From Macrolepiota albuminosa (lineage: Eukaryota; Basidiomycota; Agaricomycetes; Agaricales; Agaricaceae): a DNA stretch of 64,000 nt. Below the pieces are notes generated by a model. The model saw only the letters and a list, made by a program, of their open reading frames with translations, was not told the DNA's origin and made no database searches. Location of the stretch: NCBI GenBank assembly GCA_027475525.1, contig JAMWFC010000136.1, positions 1 to 64,000 of the forward strand, written 5' to 3'. Below are positions 21,911 to 35,479 of the stretch, piece by piece (position 1 is the first letter of the stretch; each line of letters begins with the position of its first letter). The position numbers were made by a program, and so were the translations under genes.

Positions 21911-24645
21911 GCGGGGGTAAGTTCCTGCAAATCTGATGGTAAGCACATATGTGCATATGCTGGAGGGCATAGGTTCTCCCAATTGGAGGACTGGGCCATG
22001 GATGTCTGCTACCACCTGGCAGCCTGCTGTTATGGTGAAGATGACATGGACCAGGAAAGGATATTTGTGCTACACGAATTTATGGAGGGAGAGGCTCGGA
22101 ATTGGTTCTGTCACCATGTCCTCCACATTAATCGTGACAAACCACATTGGATGTTTAAAGAAGTCCTGATAGGACTGTATAATCGCTGCGACAATGCAGG
22201 AAGCTCGGGATGCCTTTAAAAAGGCAGTGTATGATGCTAAGACTGGCATCCAGACATTTTATGATGACCTGGTGGGTCATGCACAGAATATGGCCATCTA
22301 TCCAGACAAATACACCATCCGTAAGACATTCCTGGACAGAATACCTGCAGACATGAGGAGAGCGTTAATACGCTGATAGGCTTCTACTTGGACTGAGCGC
22401 ATCAAGGTACATTATAGGTCGACCAACACTTGACACACTGGAGACTCTAGCAACCAGCTTGGGCACAGAGCAGCTCTAGCACTGTCACTCTATGGCAGGA
22501 CTTATCCATTTACTTTAAAAATCACCAGTATCAGTCCCTCAGCATACTCCACTCACCTACTTTGAAGACCAAGAAGGCTCAGAACTCATAGCACCAGCAC
22601 AATGGAGAGAAATTGACTCTGACCAAATCCCAATCAATACCAAAAGGAGTTAGTAATTGGTGCTGTCAATTACCAAGGCACTTCAATCAGAAGTCTAAAG
22701 GAAGCAATGACAACGAGACAGGATACACGCAGACCCGAGATTCAAATCTATCAAAAGATGGTACAATGTTTAGTGCCAGGATTAGCGCTCACAGCGTCTG
22801 TCGAGGATTTTCCAACCATACCCTGGAATGGCAGGGCCAATTAAATAACATCAAAAAGTGAGCAACCTTGTACCATTTCTAAGTAGTTTTAGAGTTGCCG
22901 TTGGTCACCGTCATCCATGTGCTGCAGGTCACCATTGACAGGTGGCTATTAGCTACAACCATGAGGAGAGGCGCTAATTGGTAGCACCGTCAATGGACTT
23001 ATTTTGGAAATACCATAGCGCATAGTATAAAAACTAGCTACTTTTCATGTATATAACAATAAATTGTAACCTCTTGAGCACTCAGTTACACTTAGCGTTC
23101 AAATTGCCCTAGCCTTGCCTGACTTTGTCACTAAAGTTTGGCGCTAGCTTTGTCTATCTTGTCTTCATTGTTTACGGTGCCACCTACGGGCACACTATAC
23201 TGCGCTATTCGGCTTATTCTCTATATCTTCACCTAAACTACGGTGCTTACCGTTTGCTAGGTAGCACCCAAGGCGCTATCATCTAGCACATCACCCTATT
23301 ACATCTACTCAAGCATACCAAGACCCTGCTGGGACTCCTCACAAACCCGCATGCCAGGCGCTGGAGACGGCGTTGTACTGCATATATGTCCAGCACGCCC
23401 AACCACAGTTGGCGTCATCAACGCAACGACAATTTGTCTCCAAAGGTCAATACTGTGACCAAATTTTTGGTGTATGCCATTCGTTATGAGCAGTCGACAC
23501 GGACTGTGAATCATTATGAGCAGCATAGTTTACGCCAAGGATCTGTGAACCATCAGGCAGTGAAGGTGGGGACCTTCCTGGCCAAACAGTTAGAGATGGA
23601 GAACAATCGCAATCTGCAATTTGTTGTCTGCAAGACCATTCCTGGAGGCCAACGGCCTTAATTGAAGCCTGCTGGACAAGGGCCAGCAAAAGATAGTCGA
23701 CCCTTTTCAGGTCAAAACCAAGTAGTAGCAAGAGGGGTAGCAGCACCTGCAGCGCATCAGGCAAGCAAACCCATTGGGGCCTCTGGAGCGGTCCAGAGAA
23801 GGCCTGCCAGAGACCCTTCAGCGTGTTACAACTGTGACAGGAGTGGGCATTTTGCTAAGGAATGTCCCGCCCTGCCTAAGGCACACATCTGAGCAGCCCA
23901 TATGGCTGCAGCACCGAGCAATATCATCAGTGACAATGAGGGCAACAAGGTCATTGAAGAAGCAGAGGAAGAGCAGCAAGTAGAGGCTGATGGGTCGGAA
24001 GTGGATGATGCTGAGAGCATCCAGATTGATGGCGATGAATACATCGCAGTGGACGTGTACAACAGCGACTATTATACTCATGATGATGAGGAGGAACACC
24101 TGTTTGCACTAACTGAGTGCTGTGGAGATCAGTGCGTCCAAATGAGATGTGTAATCCTGCAGAAGGCAACTAATAAGTTGCAGCGACCATGCTATACTTT
24201 CGAGGAGAAGGAGTGCTTGGTCACCTATGTTGATGTCAATGGACATCCAGCACGGATGCTGTGGGACTCGGGGAGTACCACTACAGGCATTACGCCCCAG
24301 TTCGCTCATGTCAATGCGATTTGCATTCATGAACTGGAGGAGCCATTGATGCTCCAGCTGGGGACTGTAGGGAGTCGTGCCATGGTGCAGTTTGGCGCTG
24401 AAGTAAGAATAAAGACATCAGGGATGTCGACCAAGGAATATGTAGACATAGCAAATTTCGATCGCTATGACATGATCATTGGTACGCTGTTTATGCATAA
24501 GAATAAGGTGTCGTTGGACTTCATGAATGATATGGTCGTTGTAAATGGTATGCCTTTGAAGGCGGAGAAAGTCATGTTGAACAACACAGATGGTCGTCTG
24601 AGGCGCTATCACGCAACTGAAAAGTGGCGTAATGAACGCAACTGA
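21911..24645 (+). pseudogene. C-old gag-protease remnant
   Basis: The remnant starts in mid-capsid (NWRTGPWM and LHEFMEGEARNWF equivalents) and is interrupted by the solo LTR 22374-23420. It resumes with FLVYAIRYEQSTRT, the zinc knuckle CYNCDRSGHFAKEC and the protease active site LWDSGSTTTG. Frameshifts and stops such as TGA near 23662 and 23890 show it is dead. The terminal TGA at 24643 is followed by CTAG, as in the intact copy. Confidence 0.88.
22374..23420 (+). repeat. Solo LTR, diverged family B type (1047 bp)
   Basis: It starts TGATAGG and ends GGCGTCATCA like element B LTRs, with a TATAAAAA box at 23026. It is flanked by a perfect 4-bp duplication ACGC (22370-22373 and 23421-23424). 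The internal region was probably lost by LTR-LTR recombination. Confidence 0.85.
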
Positions 24646-27600
24646 CTAGATGGTCGCATGAGAGCGACTGTACAGAAGGTGAAGGACGAACATGTCCCAC
24701 CAAAAAGCTTGCCGGTAGATTCACTGGCTATACTAATGTCTGAGGAAGAGTTTCAAGGAACTCTGGAGAAGGGGAAGCATCCAGATGTAATTGGGTATAC
24801 AAAAAGAAAGCCTAAACAGGCTGTACAGCATAAGAAGGAGTGTGGTAAATGCGTGGTGAAGTTGCTGGAATGTCAGCTGACTAGCTCTTGAGTGAAGGTT
24901 GAGGATCTCGTCAAGGACGAGGTATATAGTATGAGGAGAACTGTGGGAAGCACAAGGTCGCTAATGGATTGACCAGTGCCTTGGCCAGGAGTGCAATAGG
25001 CATATGACCCATGAATGCCATGGGAGTGGAACAAGTTGGTGGCATCAATGGTGACACAGACTGTGGAAAGGGTGCATGCAGCCCAGACAGGAGAAGTATA
25101 CCGTCACGCATGAGAGGACAAAATTTCCGAAACATCGGATATCATATTTGACGGACTCTTACTGAAAGCGAGAAGCATGCAGTCATCGTCAAGTATGACA
25201 AGAGTGGTGGAGAGACAGCTGGTTGTAAGGTTGAATCTGGGAGATCTCACAGAAGAGCATGTATGTGCCTTACGGGAGCGATTTGAACCAAAGGTTCAGC
25301 TGCATAGAGCACACATAGTAAAAGGGAAAGGTAAGGCTGTGAGCCTTACAAAGGAGGATATTCCTTGATTGTGCCAGCAATGGCAACATGAGTTTGCTGA
25401 CATTGTCAACAGAACAAAGGAGGAGCTTCCTCCATGGCAGGAGGTTAATCATGAGATTAACCTCATTGACAATAATAAGCAGTACAAGTATCACTTGCCT
25501 TGCTGTCCACAAGCACTCCAGGATCAACTTCATGAAAAGACAAACAGATACATAAATGCAAAGTGGTGGGAACCACGACCAGCGGTGCAAGCTGCACCCT
25601 TACTTTGTATTCCTAAGAAGGATGGGACATTACAAACTGTGTTGGATGCATGACAGCACAAGGATAATACAGTCAAGGATGTAACACCTTTTTCAGATCA
25701 GGAAGTCATACGCGAAGATGTTGCCACAGCGAAATATAGGTCAAAAATTGACCTTATGGATGCGTACAAACAGGTTTGCATACGCAAAGAGGATATACCG
25801 AAGACATTGTTTTTGTTCCTGATGGGGACCTTCATGAATAACATCATGCAGATTGGTGATTGCAATGCACCAGCGACATTCCAGAGGTTAATGACCTCTA
25901 TCTTCCAAGACGTAATTGGGAAGTTTATGCATGTCTATTTAGACAATATATTTATCTTTTCTGATTCCATTGAGGAGCATGAGCAGCACCTACGAGTCAT
26001 ATTTGAATGACTATGTAAGGCTAGTCTCTATCTCAAATGGAAGAAGTGCAAGTTGTACGCATTGAGTATAAACTGTCTTGGTCACGTCATTGACAAGAAG
26101 GGTTTTCACCCAGACACGGATAAACTCAATCAAATTCAAGAGTGGCGTACTCCCTGCACGTATAATGATATCCAATAATTCGTTGGACTTGTAAATTACA
26201 TTGGTAACTTTTTGCCAGATATTACGGCATACACTGGACCACTGATGGCCATGACCCAGAATGGGTCCCTGTTTCACTGGAGACTGCTGCATCAGCGGTG
26301 TTTTGAGATGATTAAGTGTATTTGCGCAAAAACATCAGTGATACAGCCAATTGATCCACGCATTGATGAGCCTATTTGGCTTATATGTGACGCATCGAAG
26401 ACTGGGGTTGGGGCCATGTTTGGCCAAGGTAAAACGTGGCAAACTTGCCAACCAGCGGGATTTATGTCCTATAAGTTCACTGCGGCACAGCAGAATTATG
26501 CTGTTCATGAGTTGGAAACACTCGCTATCCTGAAAGCCCTCCTAAAGTGGGAGGATAAGCTAATGGAGTATAAGATCCATATCATTACAGATCACAAGGC
26601 ACTTGAGTTTTTAAGACCCAAGTGCATCTATCACCGTGACAATGTCGCTGGATCAACTACATGTCACGATATCAGTTCGACATCACCTACGTAAAAGATG
26701 AATTGAACAAGGTGGTGGACTGCCTGTCTCGATATTTTAAGAGTGATAATTGAGATGACGTCCATGACGCGCACAACTATGTGCAGGCAGACAAACACAT
26801 TGATCTGGAGGGCGAAGACTTGCCCCTGCATAGGTTCCATGAAATCAAGGAACATACAGTTGAGCTATGCACCATGCAAGCACAGGAATCACATTGCAGT
26901 AAGCAACTGCAAGAACAGCAAGAAGCTCATGATATTGAGGTGCAGGTGCTGGTAGATCATGAGATTCTCCAGCCAGGCAAAGAAAGGAGGCAGGAGGTGC
27001 ACCCTAGTGGTGCAGAAATGACTCTCCAGCAGGCATTGGATGTGCATAACCGTCATCCTGTGCCAAGTGACTTAGGCAATGCGCAATTTCGCATACGTAT
27101 CCAGCAAGGATACAAGGATGACACTCTCTTCTTAGAGATTCTGAGCAATATCCAAGCGCATCCACGCTTTAAGATAGAGCAGCAGCTTGTCTACCTTACC
27201 AGACCCACCGGGTCCACTGTCATCTGCATTCTCCAGGAGAAGTTGTTGATCACGACTATCCTGGACCAGGCCCACAAAGTAGTGGGCCACTTTGGAACTC
27301 AGAAAATGCTGGACTATGTGCGATGCTGGTACTGGTGGCCGCAAATGGCCAAAGAAACAAGCCAATTCTGCTTGACATGCAAGCTTTGTCAACAGTCAAA
27401 AGTACTGACACTGAAGCCACCAGAGAAGCTTCATTTGCTTCCTATACTGGTCAAACTCTGGGATTCAATCGGAATGGACTTTATAGGTCTGTTTCCCGAG
27501 TTGAAGGGTTTCAACTACCTCTGGGTAGTAATTTGCAGAATGACCAGTATGGTCCATCTTATTCTGGTGAGAACCACCATGACAGCTTCGGACTTGTCAT

Positions 27601-28556
27601 GGATCTATCTCAAGGAGATAGTGCATCTTCATGGATTGCCAAGTTCGATCATCAGCAATCGAGATGCTAAGTTCACTTTCAAATGGTGGAAGGAGCTGCA
27701 CAAACTGCTTGGAGCAAAGCTGCTCATGTCGATGTCGTTTCATCCACAAACGGATGGTCAGACAGAATTTGTGAATAGAAATATCACGCAAATATTGCGA
27801 GCATTTGTACGTCCTGATCAGAAGGACTGAGTGGATAGATGTTTACTTGTTGAATTTGCGATAAACGTGAGCATCTCTGAAACCACAGAGTATTCACCTT
27901 TTGAACTCAATAATGGCTGCATGCCATCCATGATTCGTGAACTTCACACTGACAAAGCTATTCATGTGGGAGTAAAGCAGTTTGTGTGCAATGCGCTAAG
28001 GAACTTGGCAGATGCTCATGATGTGATTATAGAATCACGCATCTGGCAGACAAAACATGCAAATAATTGCAGACGTGAAGACCCGGACATCGAGAAAGGG
28101 AACCTAGTGTACCTTTCAACAAAAAACTTGAACTTGCTGAAAGGCAGAGCAAGCAAGCTGTGTCCGAAGTGGATTGGACCATATAGAGTCCTTGAGGCGG
28201 AGCTGAGCATGTCTAACTATGTGCTGGAACTGCCCCAGGTGCTGCAGGCATGCAGGATAGTCCCTAAGTTCCATGTGTTGCTGTTGCGACCATACTTGGC
28301 CAATAGTAATATGCTCTTTCCTAATTGTGCTACCCCAGAACCATATGACTTTGGAACTGGTGATGACCAGGAATGGTTCATAGATGACCTCATAGGTCAT
28401 AGGTGGATAGGGGAAAACCTTGAATTTGAGGTAAGGTGAAGCCTAGGTGATACTACCTGAGAACTGCTAGCAAACTGCAAGGATCTTGCAGCAATGGACA
28501 GGTATCTAGAGCTGCAGGGCATGAAATGCCCTCAACAGCTAGCAAAATGTGCATAA
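24646..28556 (+). pseudogene. C-old pol remnant: RT, RNase H, integrase, chromodomain
   Basis: It is collinear with C-young pol. The RT motif has decayed to VYLDNIFIFSD, losing the second catalytic Asp. RNase H (LICDASKTG), the integrase zinc site, and MDFIG, SNRD and TEFVN in place of the catalytic set remain recognisable, followed by a chromodomain remnant. In-frame stops at CGA-to-TGA sites occur near 25366, 26007, 27828 and 28436. It is not coding. Confidence 0.9.
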
Positions 28557-28717
28557 TGCACATGTGGTGGTGAAAGGTGGACGAAGTCCACTTTGATGGC
28601 CAGTTGAAGACCAGGTGGTGGCTATTTGTGGTTGTTTACACCACTGGCAGAGTTAGGAGATTTTTTCTTTTTTTCTCCTTCTAAGTCCCAATACATGTTG
28701 CTAGCATGTTCATTGTA

Positions 28718-31331
28718 ATGGCCTATTGGGGGCCACAAAAAAGTAATCAGAGCCTACAAGGCTCTAGTGGCAGGGGGAGACCCCCAAATATACAAGTCTG
28801 AGAATACCAAGGGCAGCCACCATATCCGGTGGTGAGCCAACACCATCCTGCAGGCATGGCCTATCCAGGCCATGAAGAACTGCTTCCGTACCAGACCTCC
28901 ATCCAATTGCAAGAGATGGAGGCCAATGATGAGAAGCGCTATGAGCACCTGGAGGACAGCATGCACTCAGAGCACTATTATCAGGTTCCACCAGCACGCT
29001 CGCAGGCGTCAATTCTGACGTATGTGGGTGCAGTGATGGGACTGCCATCTATACCATGGGCGCATCAGCCCATGGTAGAACTATATATGGAGCCTGCACC
29101 ACAAGCGCAGAAGATAGCAGTGCCCGATGCACTCCTGAGCAGATTGGAAGCAGTGGGACAGCCTGTCTCTGCAACTGCGTCCTTCCTGCAGGACAGTCTG
29201 GCCATGATGATGATGGAGGGGTTGCTTGACCAGATTGAGCTGATGAGGAGGCAGCACGTTGTAGCGCTGGAGCAAATTGAACGCGCATCTAAGCGCAAAG
29301 TGTCTACATTTGAGGAATTGACCGCCGAGGTCAAAAGGGCCAAATATCAGCCCAGTTGACCGGTCAACTCTCCACAGGCTAGGTTGCCATCGGCCATGCA
29401 ATTCATGTACCCTGAGCAGCCTGCTCAGCCCGTTGCTTCATCTTCGCAGCTACCTGCGGTGGCCCCTCAGGGCCAGGCAGAGTCGCTGCCTGTCGTCAGT
29501 AAGCCTCTGGCTGACCTGTCCTTGGGCCAGCAGGAACCCGCATCATTTCGGGCCCCACTTATGGGGTCCAAATCTGTTACCACGGCGCCTCAGGCACCAA
29601 TCCTTAATATGTCCCACGCTGAGTCAGGAGGGAGAACTCTGGTGCGAAATGTGCCTGCCCCTCCAGGTGGCTCAGCCACAATCTGTTACGTCTGCCCCAG
29701 CAAAGTCAGGGCCATCTCATCAGTGTCGCAGCTGCAAGCTGCCTCTCAATGCCTCCAAATTGGAGGTCATAGCCTTTTCTGCTGGCATTTCTGCATGAGC
29801 AGGAGAAGTCCAGATGCTCTTTATGTTGCCAGTGTTTGTACCGGCCCCACCAGAACATTACCCCATGGTCGTTTTGACTCCAGACCCCCGCACACCAGAA
29901 CAATATGATGGTCTGGTGGCGACCTTGAGAGGAAAACCTGTGTCTGGAAAAAGCAAAGCGCCAGTTGCATCCTTGTCCAATGAGAGCAACTATGGAGAGT
30001 CGAGCTCGGAGCAGGAGGAGGACAGGGAGGAGGGGGAATCGGCAGCAGACTGATTCCAACGAGTATTGCGCAATAAGCACATTGCAAAGAAGAAGGCAAA
30101 CCATGCCAAGGAGCTACAGGCCCTGAAATATAGAGCTGAGGATGAGTTCTCAGGGAGAATCCCTGATGGCTTGGGGGTGAAGGTGTGGGGGCGGCTCGAT
30201 ATCGAGCGAATGAATTTGTGCTTTAGAGGAGCACTCAGCCATTGCACATATTATTTGTATGCCACGAATACGGTGCTGATGGGAGCTGACGCTAATAGAG
30301 TGGCATCGTATGAGTATTCCTCTAGTCAGTGTGCCCACATCCCAGGTACAATTGTGTACAAGCACACCCCACACGGTCTTCCCTGCACTCCATTAGAGCT
30401 GGACCGGCTCTATAAATATTATATGAATGTTTACGTCCTGCGTCACGACAGAATTGTCGCTTACATGTTGATTACAAAGCTTCAGATGTTTGCACAGCAA
30501 ACAGTTGAGGCTCTGCACGACCAAACCATGCAGCTCCTGATGAAGGAGCCTCAATACCAGGACCTTGTCAACCTGATGCAGGGTCCTGACGACCTCACTC
30601 TTGTCAAGTGATGACACATCCCAGAGTGCTTTCTGTGCATGAAAGATGATGGGTCCACGGCGCTGTGTGTAATGTGCGCTCAAGATCTAGCCACACCATT
30701 TGACTTGGACCAGCTGGCGCAGTACACGCTGGTCTTTGGTCAACCTGGGCTGGAGAACACTTATCAGGGCATTGCAGTGGATCATGCCTACCGCATGCAC
30801 TGGCGGACCCTCTTTGGGTTTGCCTTATGTCAAGCTCTATGCGCTAACAGCACAGCCAAGCCTGTGATTGTGTGGCGCATGACCCTTGTCATGGCCTGTC
30901 CAGGGCTGTATTGAGAGGCAATTGCCTTGTATGATGCCATGTTCCCCAAGCAACCATTTGAGCCCCAGCGTGGTCCAAAGCTCAAAATTCACCAAGTTCA
31001 CATGCCCGACAACCAGGCACAGAACTTCTCCGACGACAATGTGTTACGCATCCTTCTACACAACCAGATTCTGCTAGACTGGGTGGACCACACCTATACT
31101 TACAGCGTAGTCTTCCTGGAACAGCAGTTCCATTTCCCTACAATGTCTATGGACATCTTCAAACAGGTTGACAATGAGCGCATGGAGCGCCTCTCCAAGT
31201 ATGGCACTTCTGCCGCAATCCCGCAATGGGATGGATGGCGGGAGATGACTGAAGACAACCACTATTGTCTCATGTTCAAACACCACGAGGAGAGCAATCT
31301 CCTGGTCAACCCTGAGGCCAATGGCCTCTAC
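28718..31331 (+). pseudogene. C-old ORF3 remnant, truncated
   Basis: It starts at the ATG of MAYWGPQK as in C-young and is collinear to the GLYY region, where A2 cuts it. Stops at 29357, 30052, 30609 and 30912 each match an Arg codon (CGA) in the intact copy. The last hundred or so codons and the 3' LTR are missing. Confidence 0.9.
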
Positions 31332-32045
31332 TGTCAGGTTCCGCTGAGTCGGGAGCTTTCCAGGGAAGCAACGCCCTTACAATGCGGACTTGATCTACGG
31401 ATACTTGGGTGTCTGGAACTCCGGGGCTAGGACTCCGGGGTTCAAGATGTGGACAGGGGTAATCCCAGGAGAGGGAACTTGGTCCGGGGGTTTTGGGTTT
31501 CAGGTAGGTGAGGGTAAGGTGGGGGTCGAGTCGTGAACTGGGGGTTCTAAGACGAGACCGGGTTAACAAATTAAAAGTCGCAAAGTGCGTACCAAACTTA
31601 GAGCACACAGTTATTCAAGCATGCCAGTCAAAGCGTGCCAGTCAGTGCGTACCAGTCAAGCAGAGGGCATGCAACAATTCAAGTAATCCAAGTTAATGCA
31701 ATATCAAGACTAACAAATACAACGGGGAACTACGCTATAAGTACTATGGGACCGGGTCTCGGGGTTCCAGGGTGTCTGGAATGGGTTCTGGGAGTCATTG
31801 AGTAGCGGGCAGGGACTGTATACCTGGATCGCGCATGTGGGGTGCACGATCAATTGGCACGGAGGGAACTGTGATGCGTGATGTGTGTGATCGGGGCTGG
31901 TGGCAGCTGATGGCGGTCCTTGATGCATGTGATGGCGGTGTCGGTAGTTGTGATGGTGGGGCGTGTCCTGTGGGGTCGGAGGGAGGGTCCCGGATGGTGT
32001 TCTGGGGGTGTCCCGGGGTGGATCCGGAGAGGAGGGGTTGTGACA
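31332..32045 (-). repeat. A2 3' LTR (714 bp)
   Basis: It runs TGTCAGG to TTGTGACA on the plus strand and abuts C-old ORF3 on the left. It differs at many sites from the A2 5' LTR, so the insertion is old or the two ends come from different copies. Confidence 0.9.
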
Positions 32046-32059
32046 TCACTCCCCCTCAG
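32046..32059 (-). other. A2 polypurine tract
   Basis: The minus strand reads CTGAGGGGGAGTGA before the 3' LTR, a slightly decayed version of the A1 tract. Confidence 0.75.
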
Positions 32060-32171
32060 TGCCGAGACCCTCTGAGGCGTGCGTAGCCAGTGGTTTGGAC
32101 CAGGGTCCAATCGTGGGATCCGGCACCTGACCTGCCACGTATTGAAAAAAAATTTACCATTAAACTCAACC

Positions 32172-33839
32172 ATGTCGCGTATGCCGACGCATTCCCCAAC
32201 GCCCCCACACACTAACGAGGTTGCGCCCCTCATGGCTTGGGAAGCCTGGGACGTGCGATACCGGGCTTGCCTCAACTAGGAGCATGTGGCGGAACTCGTC
32301 CAGCAACGTGAGTGTTTCCCGTGTCATCCGCCTATCTCACTGACCTTTCTATTCCAGAACAACTCAACAATCCTGTCCCGGAAGCGGGTCCCAGCTGGCA
32401 CCCAGAGCCTGCTCCCGATGCGGGTCCTAGTGTCATCCCGGAGTCCTGCCCAAGTTGTCTCACGCCTACCTTTGTGCGGATGACTGTCCGCCCTCCCCGT
32501 CCTCAACCCCCTCCCCGCCTTAGGCTGCCTGCCTCCCGTTTCCGTCGTTCTGGGATGGCGGTAGGGGCCGTTTCAGAAGTCCCAGAGGGTCAGCGTGTTG
32601 CGTGGGCGGACACAACACAGGAGTTGTTTGGGGAGGCCCTGGAGAGGCCCCAGGGTCTACCTGCCCACACCTGGTGTGTGAGCAACGGACCGGTGAGTGC
32701 TTTCTTACCTCGGGTCTCGTTGCTGACTTTGGCACAGTGTTTGCACTGCGCTCGACGGGCAGTCCCCTGCCTGTTCAAGGTCCCAGGCCCCTCGTCCCGC
32801 TGGGACACGTCTGTGTGTGAGGCGTGCCACCTTAATCACGAGCGATGTTCCGTGTCAGCGCTGTGGAGGGCGCGCTGCGTCTCTCAGAAGCAGGGGTGGC
32901 CACTGGGGGGGGTCACCCAGAGGATGGGAGTCAAGGAGCGGGACTGGGTGGTGGAGCCGGTGGGGGAGGCGATGGAGCCGGTGGAAGAGGTGGCCACGGC
33001 GGGTCCAGGGGAGGATCAGGGAGTGGAGGTGCCATTCGGGTGGGGGGCCGGGGCCGGCCCGTGGTCCTCATTACACGCTGGTGACCTGGGCCAGGGGGAG
33101 CCGGGAGGGGCAGGGGCGCCCTGATAAGGGGAAGCGGTGGGCGTCACTGAGCCCTTCCCCAGGGCCTTCAAAGAGGGCGCGTCTGCCCTCCAAGACCCTG
33201 CCCCCGGTTTCCCCGCCACGCCTCTCCCCAGCGGTGTTCTCCCCCTTGTCCGGAGGGCCCCAGGATATCAACGTCGGGATCCAGGCTGGGTGGAAGCAGG
33301 AGGGCCACAAGGGGGAGGAGACGGCGGTCCTGAAGGGTCTGGAGGGGGATCAGGGGGCCATGCTCCGGGACCTGGAGGGGGCCAGGGTCGCTCAGAGGAA
33401 AGCAGAGGCCAAGTTGGAGGCCTTGAAGACGAGGTTGGGGCAGGGAGTGGGGTTTCTGGAGGGGCTGGTGGAGGCTGTGCATCGGGACGTGGTGGTCGCT
33501 TGCATGGCTTCGCTGAGTGAGTGCTTTTCTCCTGGACTTGGCTCCCTACTGACACCCACAGGCTGGGCCTGGGAGCACCGTTTGCTCCTGGACGGGGCGG
33601 CCACAGCACTCGTGGCGCTGCAGAAGGGGCAGCGCCCTGAGGTGACGACCCCCGGGGTGGAGCGGGGCCTTGACTTGCTGGGGCGGGTGGTGTCGGCACA
33701 CCGGTGGAGGAACGTGCCCACCCCCAGTTCCTGGTTTGAAAGAGTCCTGGATGAGGATGAGTCTCTTCCGTCCTGGGAGCAGTTGGCAGAGGAGGTATTG
33801 CAGGAGCACGGCCCAGAGGAAATGGGGGAGGGGTTCTGA
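32172..33839 (+). pseudogene. A2 copy of the antisense Cys-cluster gene
   Basis: It is homologous to the A1 gene at 180-2015. The ATG is kept but a TAG at about 32275 ends exon 1 early. Intron 1 (32308-32357), intron 2 (45 bp, ending just before the first cysteine codon) and intron 3 keep GT-AG ends at the same sites as in A1. The cysteine pairs CLHCARRAVPC and CEACHLNHERC are intact. The coiled coil is shortened. It lacks the 77-bp duplication of A1, which supports reading the A1 duplication as an artefact. Confidence 0.82.
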
Positions 33840-35325
33840 GGCTGGCCTGGGGAGGGAGGGAGCGGGGGCCGGTAGTTTTTTTCCTTTTCTTGTCTTTGTT
33901 CATTTGTGGATTCTTGTTCCGGCCTGGTACTGTAGAATACTGTACTTATAGAAAAATGTATATACTTGGTCTCCCATGATCAACAGGAAGTATGAGTAAG
34001 GGGCGAAAGAAACTGGAAAGAACACCTTGCCCAGACTCCGGGACACTACTATGAAAAGGTACTAAAAAGAGTAAGATCTAGAAAGGGAAAGCAGAAAGTA
34101 TACATGGGAGTTGAATCCCTACTGAGCCCAGAGACGGGGGTTACGCCCACTACTGCTGTCTGTGAGTCCTGCACCTGGGAAGGTTGTTTCCTGGGTGCCG
34201 CTGCTGGAAGTCCCAGAGTTTGTCGAGGGCGCCTTCAAGGTTTCGGCACGGTTTCCAAGTGTTGTCTTCCAGGCCATATCCCTTCAACCATACGAGGAAG
34301 TGGGGTTGTTCACAAATATTCCAGGAGTCAAGGATGTCTTCAATCTCGTAGTGGTACTCATCTTTGACCTCAACCGGGGGAGGGGGTTCGGGGCGTCGTT
34401 CAGGAAAGGGATCTGGGGGGTGTCGTTCCAGGAGGCGGACGTGGAATACTGGGTGCAGACCTTTAAGTCCTGGGGGAAGCTCAATCCTGTAGGCGTGGGA
34501 TGAGACCTTCTTCAGAATTTTGAATGGGCTGAGGCGCTTGTGATCGAGTTTTGGGGAGGGCCGGCAGGTGTGGAGGTGGCGTCGATCTAACCATACCTTT
34601 GTCCCGGGAGTCCAGTCAGGGGTGTCTTCCCATTTCCGATCGGCGTGTTTCGCATAGGCCTGGTTCACAGTGTTGATCTCTTCCCAGAGAAACTCATGAA
34701 GGGACTGGAGATCCCGGGCGACCTCGTAAGCGGCGTGCGACGGGATGTCCTGGAGTGAGAGCGTTAGTCGGGGGTGGTATTCCTTGTTGGCAAAGAAGGG
34801 TGATACCCCGGTGGCAGAGTGCGGCGTGTTGTTGTAGATAAACTCGGCCAGGGGGAGCTCGGCGCACCAGTCGTCCTGCAAGTAGTTGACATACAGTCGG
34901 AAGTACTGCTTGAGAGACTGGTTGACCCTTTCAGTTTGACCATCGGTTTCGGGGTGGTAGGCAGTAGAGAGGTTAGTCTTTACTTCAAGGGCCTTACACA
35001 GGGAAGTCCAGAACTTGGACACGAAGAGTGGGCCATGGTCGGAGACGATGTCGTCCAGGAGTCCATGTTTGGCGAAAACGTGCTCAAGGAACAGCTGGGT
35101 GAAGTCCGGGGCGGTGTCCGTGGTGTGGCAGGATAGGAAGATGCCCTGTTTGGTTAGCCTACACACAACGATGAGAATGGCATCGAACCCTTCAGATTCC
35201 GGGAGTTCGACAATGTGGTCCAGGGATATGGAGGACCAGGGGCGTCGTCCGACCGGCAGGGGTTTCAGAAGTCTGTAGGATCGGTGTCGGGGAATCTTGG
35301 CCTGGAGGCAGTGTTTGCATAATCA

Positions 35326-35479
35326 AATGTAACGGGTCACATCCTTCTTCAACCCTGGCCAAAAGTAAGTCCGGGAGATAAGCTGGAGGGTCTTACGTAT
35401 TCAATGTAACGGGTCACATCCTTCTTCAACCCTGGCCAAAAGTAAGTCCGGGAGATAAGCTGGAGGGTCTTACGTATTC
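35326..35479. repeat. 77-bp exact tandem duplication in A2 integrase region
   Basis: Positions 35326-35402 and 35403-35479 are identical in an otherwise decayed element; probable assembly artefact. Confidence 0.9.

Larger units (their letters stand above)
21911..31331 (+). mobile_element. C-old: decayed family C element, both ends missing
   Basis: It aligns collinearly with the intact element C-young from about 43593 to about 52020, covering most of gag-protease, pol and ORF3. A1 cuts its left side; A2 ends it on the right. Its damage is mostly C-to-T or G-to-A at CpG, giving many CGA-to-TGA stops. A B-type solo LTR sits inside it. Confidence 0.9.

Noticed and set aside
21911..21915. GCGGG next to the A1 LTR as a target duplication.
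   Set aside because: The other flank is outside the window, so it cannot be tested.
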